Below, piece by piece: positions 6,318-7,796 of a stretch of DNA of 7,796 bases. The translations under genes were made by a program, and so were the position numbers. The stretch is from Bacteroidales bacterium (GTDB lineage: Bacteria > Bacteroidota > Bacteroidia > Bacteroidales > ML635J-15): positions 1-7,796 of the forward strand of contig JAQVPT010000169.1 in the NCBI GenBank assembly GCA_028701945.1, written 5' to 3'. The notes below the pieces were generated by a model. The model did not search any database. It saw only the letters and a program-made list of their open reading frames with translations, and was not told where the DNA came from. The stretch's first letter is position 1. Every line of letters starts with the position of its first letter.

Positions 6318-7655
6318 ATGAAAATAGTTATTTCCGGTGCAGGAGACGTTGGCTCTTATCTAGCAAAAATGCTTACAAAAGAAAATCATGATATTGTCAT
6401 GATTGACTTAAAGGCAGAATTGCTTAAAGAAATTGACAATTCATATGACATTATGTGCGTTGAAGGCTCTTGTTCGTCATTTACTGTACTAAAAGAAGCA
6501 AATACTGCTGCTTGCGATCTTTATATCGCAGTAACAAATTCAGAGGACACTAATATTTTATCTTGTGTATTTGCTAAAAAATTAGGTGCAAAAAAAACTG
6601 TTGCAAGAGTCGGCAATATGGAATACCTAAACCCTTTAAACAAGCTAACATTTATCAACCTTGGTGTTGACAGAATAATATACCCCGAATATATCGCAGC
6701 AAAAGAAATAGTCGGAGTTATCAAACAAACAGGAACGACAGAGATATTCGAGTTTTCGGGTGGAAAATTAACATTGTTCGTAATTAAACTTGATGAAAAC
6801 TCACCAATAATAAACATGAATTTGCGTGATGCCTCAACAGTTTCAAAAAACAAAAACTATAGAGTTGTTGCAATTACAAGAAATGATGAGACTATCATCC
6901 CAAGAGGTAACGATATGCTACTAAACGGAGACGTAGTGTACATTATTACAAACCCTACTGGTATTCCAAGTTTATTAAAAACTGCTGGCAAAGAAAAACT
7001 CGAATTAAACAATGTTACTTTTCTTGGGGGCAGTAGAGTAGGAATTAAATCTGCAAAATTCCTAGAAAACCATTTAAACGTGAAAATGATAGAGCTTAAC
7101 CCCGAAAAAAGCTTTAAACTCGTCGATCTCTTGCCAAAAACAATGATTATTAATGGAGACGGACGAAATATAGATGTTTTAATAGAAGAAGGTATTGAAC
7201 AAACCGATGCTTTTATCGCAGTTACTGGAGATGCCGAAACAAATATACTTACTTGTTTACTCGCTAAAAGATACGGCGTAAAGAAAACCATCGCCGAAGT
7301 AGAAAATTTAGACTATATAGACATCGCCTCAAAAATGGGTATTGACACTATTGTGAACAAAAAACTTAGTGCCGCAAGTACTATATATACTCTAACAATG
7401 AAAGCAGAAGTATCTTCTATCAAGTGTCTGACAGGTACCGATGCAGAAGTTCTCGAATTTATCACCTCGCGTGACGCAATTATTACTAAAAACAAATTAA
7501 AAGATGTTGACTTGCCCGAAGGTGTTATTGTTGCAGGTATTGTTAGAGACTCAAAAAGTTTTATTGCAATGGGAGACACACAAATAAAGCCTAACGATAA
7601 AGTGGTTATATTTGCGTTACCTTCAGCTATCCATAAAATTGCATATTTCTTTTAA
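6318..7655 (+). CDS. trkA: Trk system K+ transporter NAD-binding regulatory subunit TrkA
   Basis: The 445-residue protein has the standard double RCK layout of TrkA. It is a cytoplasmic peripheral subunit that gates the TrkH/TrkG K+ channel-like protein in response to NAD(H)/nucleotide binding. The first RCK_N domain starts at residue 1 with MKIVISGAGDVGSYLA (GxGxxG at 7-12) and the acidic residue D30 at the end of strand 2. It is followed by a TrkA_C domain (~140-215). The second RCK_N (~232-350) has LGGSRVG (236-242) with E259, then DGRN (281-284) and AVTGDAETNILTCLLAKRYG (301-320). A second TrkA_C (~365-442) ends in DKVVIFALP. The ATG follows the previous stop by 1 nt, so it is clearly co-transcribed with spoT and the SirB1-like gene. 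The usual partner trkH is not next to it. Confidence 0.94.
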   Translation: MKIVISGAGDVGSYLAKMLTKENHDIVMIDLKAELLKEIDNSYDIMCVEGSCSSFTVLKEANTAACDLYIAVTNSEDTNILSCVFAKKLGAKKTVARVGNMEYLNPLNKLTFINLGVDRIIYPEYIAAKEIVGVIKQTGTTEIFEFSGGKLTLFVIKLDENSPIINMNLRDASTVSKNKNYRVVAITRNDETIIPRGNDMLLNGDVVYIITNPTGIPSLLKTAGKEKLELNNVTFLGGSRVGIKSAKFLENHLNVKMIELNPEKSFKLVDLLPKTMIINGDGRNIDVLIEEGIEQTDAFIAVTGDAETNILTCLLAKRYGVKKTIAEVENLDYIDIASKMGIDTIVNKKLSAASTIYTLTMKAEVSSIKCLTGTDAEVLEFITSRDAIITKNKLKDVDLPEGVIVAGIVRDSKSFIAMGDTQIKPNDKVVIFALPSAIHKIAYFF

Positions 7656-7675
7656 TCAAAACACGCTGGATATTA

Positions 7676-7796
7676 TTATTTACTTTCAAAATTAAAATCT
7701 AATCCAGTTAAATTTTCAAACTCTTTGCCGCTTTCAAATATGTCTTCATCATCTTCTTCATAAGCCCAAATTATGCTGATGTTAACTTTGTTTTGC
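7676..7796 (-). CDS. SiaC-family (DUF1987) regulatory phosphoprotein, C-terminal end (5' truncated)
   Basis: On the minus strand a frame open from the window edge ends at a TAA (bases 7678-7676) and gives 39 residues. They include VNISIIWAYEEDDEDIFESG and then KEFENLTGLDF. This acidic WxYEEDDED, GxxFxxL, hydrophobic-Phe ending is characteristic of DUF1987/SiaC proteins, which are about 120-130 residues long, so roughly two thirds lies beyond the window. In Pseudomonas, SiaC is phosphorylated by the SiaB kinase and dephosphorylated by SiaA, and it controls the SiaD diguanylate cyclase. Whether that circuit applies here cannot be seen. The gene converges on trkA with only 20 bp between stops and no clear terminator hairpin. 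The family call rests on a short segment. Confidence 0.7.
   Translation of the reverse strand, partial: QNKVNISIIWAYEEDDEDIFESGKEFENLTGLDFNFESK

Noticed and set aside
7032..7050. Second nucleotide-binding loop of TrkA reads GGSRVG instead of GxGxxG
   Set aside because: GGSR[IV]G is, to my knowledge, usual in the second RCK domain of Bacteroidota TrkA, so it is not a lesion.
6857..7291. 144-residue open frame on the minus strand inside trkA
   Set aside because: It lies antisense to a clear full-length trkA, its translation is rich in Ser/Phe/Ile with no recognisable domain, and it is explained as a codon shadow.
7666..7707. CTGGAT / ATCCAG inverted repeat between trkA and the SiaC-like gene, considered as a terminator
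   Set aside because: The arms are only 6 bp with a 30-nt loop, half of it lies inside the SiaC-like coding region, and no T-run follows.

Overview
The window looks like a stretch of chromosome from a low-GC member of the Bacteroidota. Three signs support this: two cell-surface proteins end in type IX secretion (T9SS) sorting domains, one type A and one type B/gliding type; there are good matches to the Bacteroidota-specific TAnnTTTG -7 promoter element; and obvious Shine-Dalgarno sequences are absent. The SpoT and TrkA proteins also read like Bacteroidota versions. No rRNA, tRNA, CRISPR array, insertion sequence or phage gene was seen.

Left part (1-3079): the 3' end of a secreted protein with tandem putative-Ig repeats and a type A sorting tail; then a small membrane protein with a C-terminal GNAT-like acetyltransferase domain, preceded by a promoter-like sequence inside a perfect 15-bp inverted repeat; then a complete 507-residue secreted protein with a signal peptide, fibronectin-like repeats and a type B (CHU_C) tail. 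All are on the + strand with gaps of 94 and 48 bp.

Middle and right part (3080-7655): a 152-bp intergenic region with a -7 element and short repeats leads into a tight + strand operon. It holds a bifunctional (p)ppGpp synthetase/hydrolase (spoT/rsh), a SirB1-like transglutaminase-fold protein whose start overlaps the end of spoT, and trkA, which begins 1 nt after the previous stop. This would co-transcribe the stringent-response alarmone enzyme with the NAD-binding regulator of K+ uptake. No trkH lies beside trkA.

Right edge (7676-7796, minus strand): the last 39 residues of a SiaC-family (DUF1987) regulatory phosphoprotein, convergent with trkA.

Most of the window is ordinary core Bacteroidota content. 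The points most worth a second look are the inverted repeat around the promoter of the membrane-GNAT gene, the spoT-sirB1-trkA arrangement, and the loss of canonical catalytic residues in the SirB1-like protein. I did not find convincing evidence for a wholly new system.
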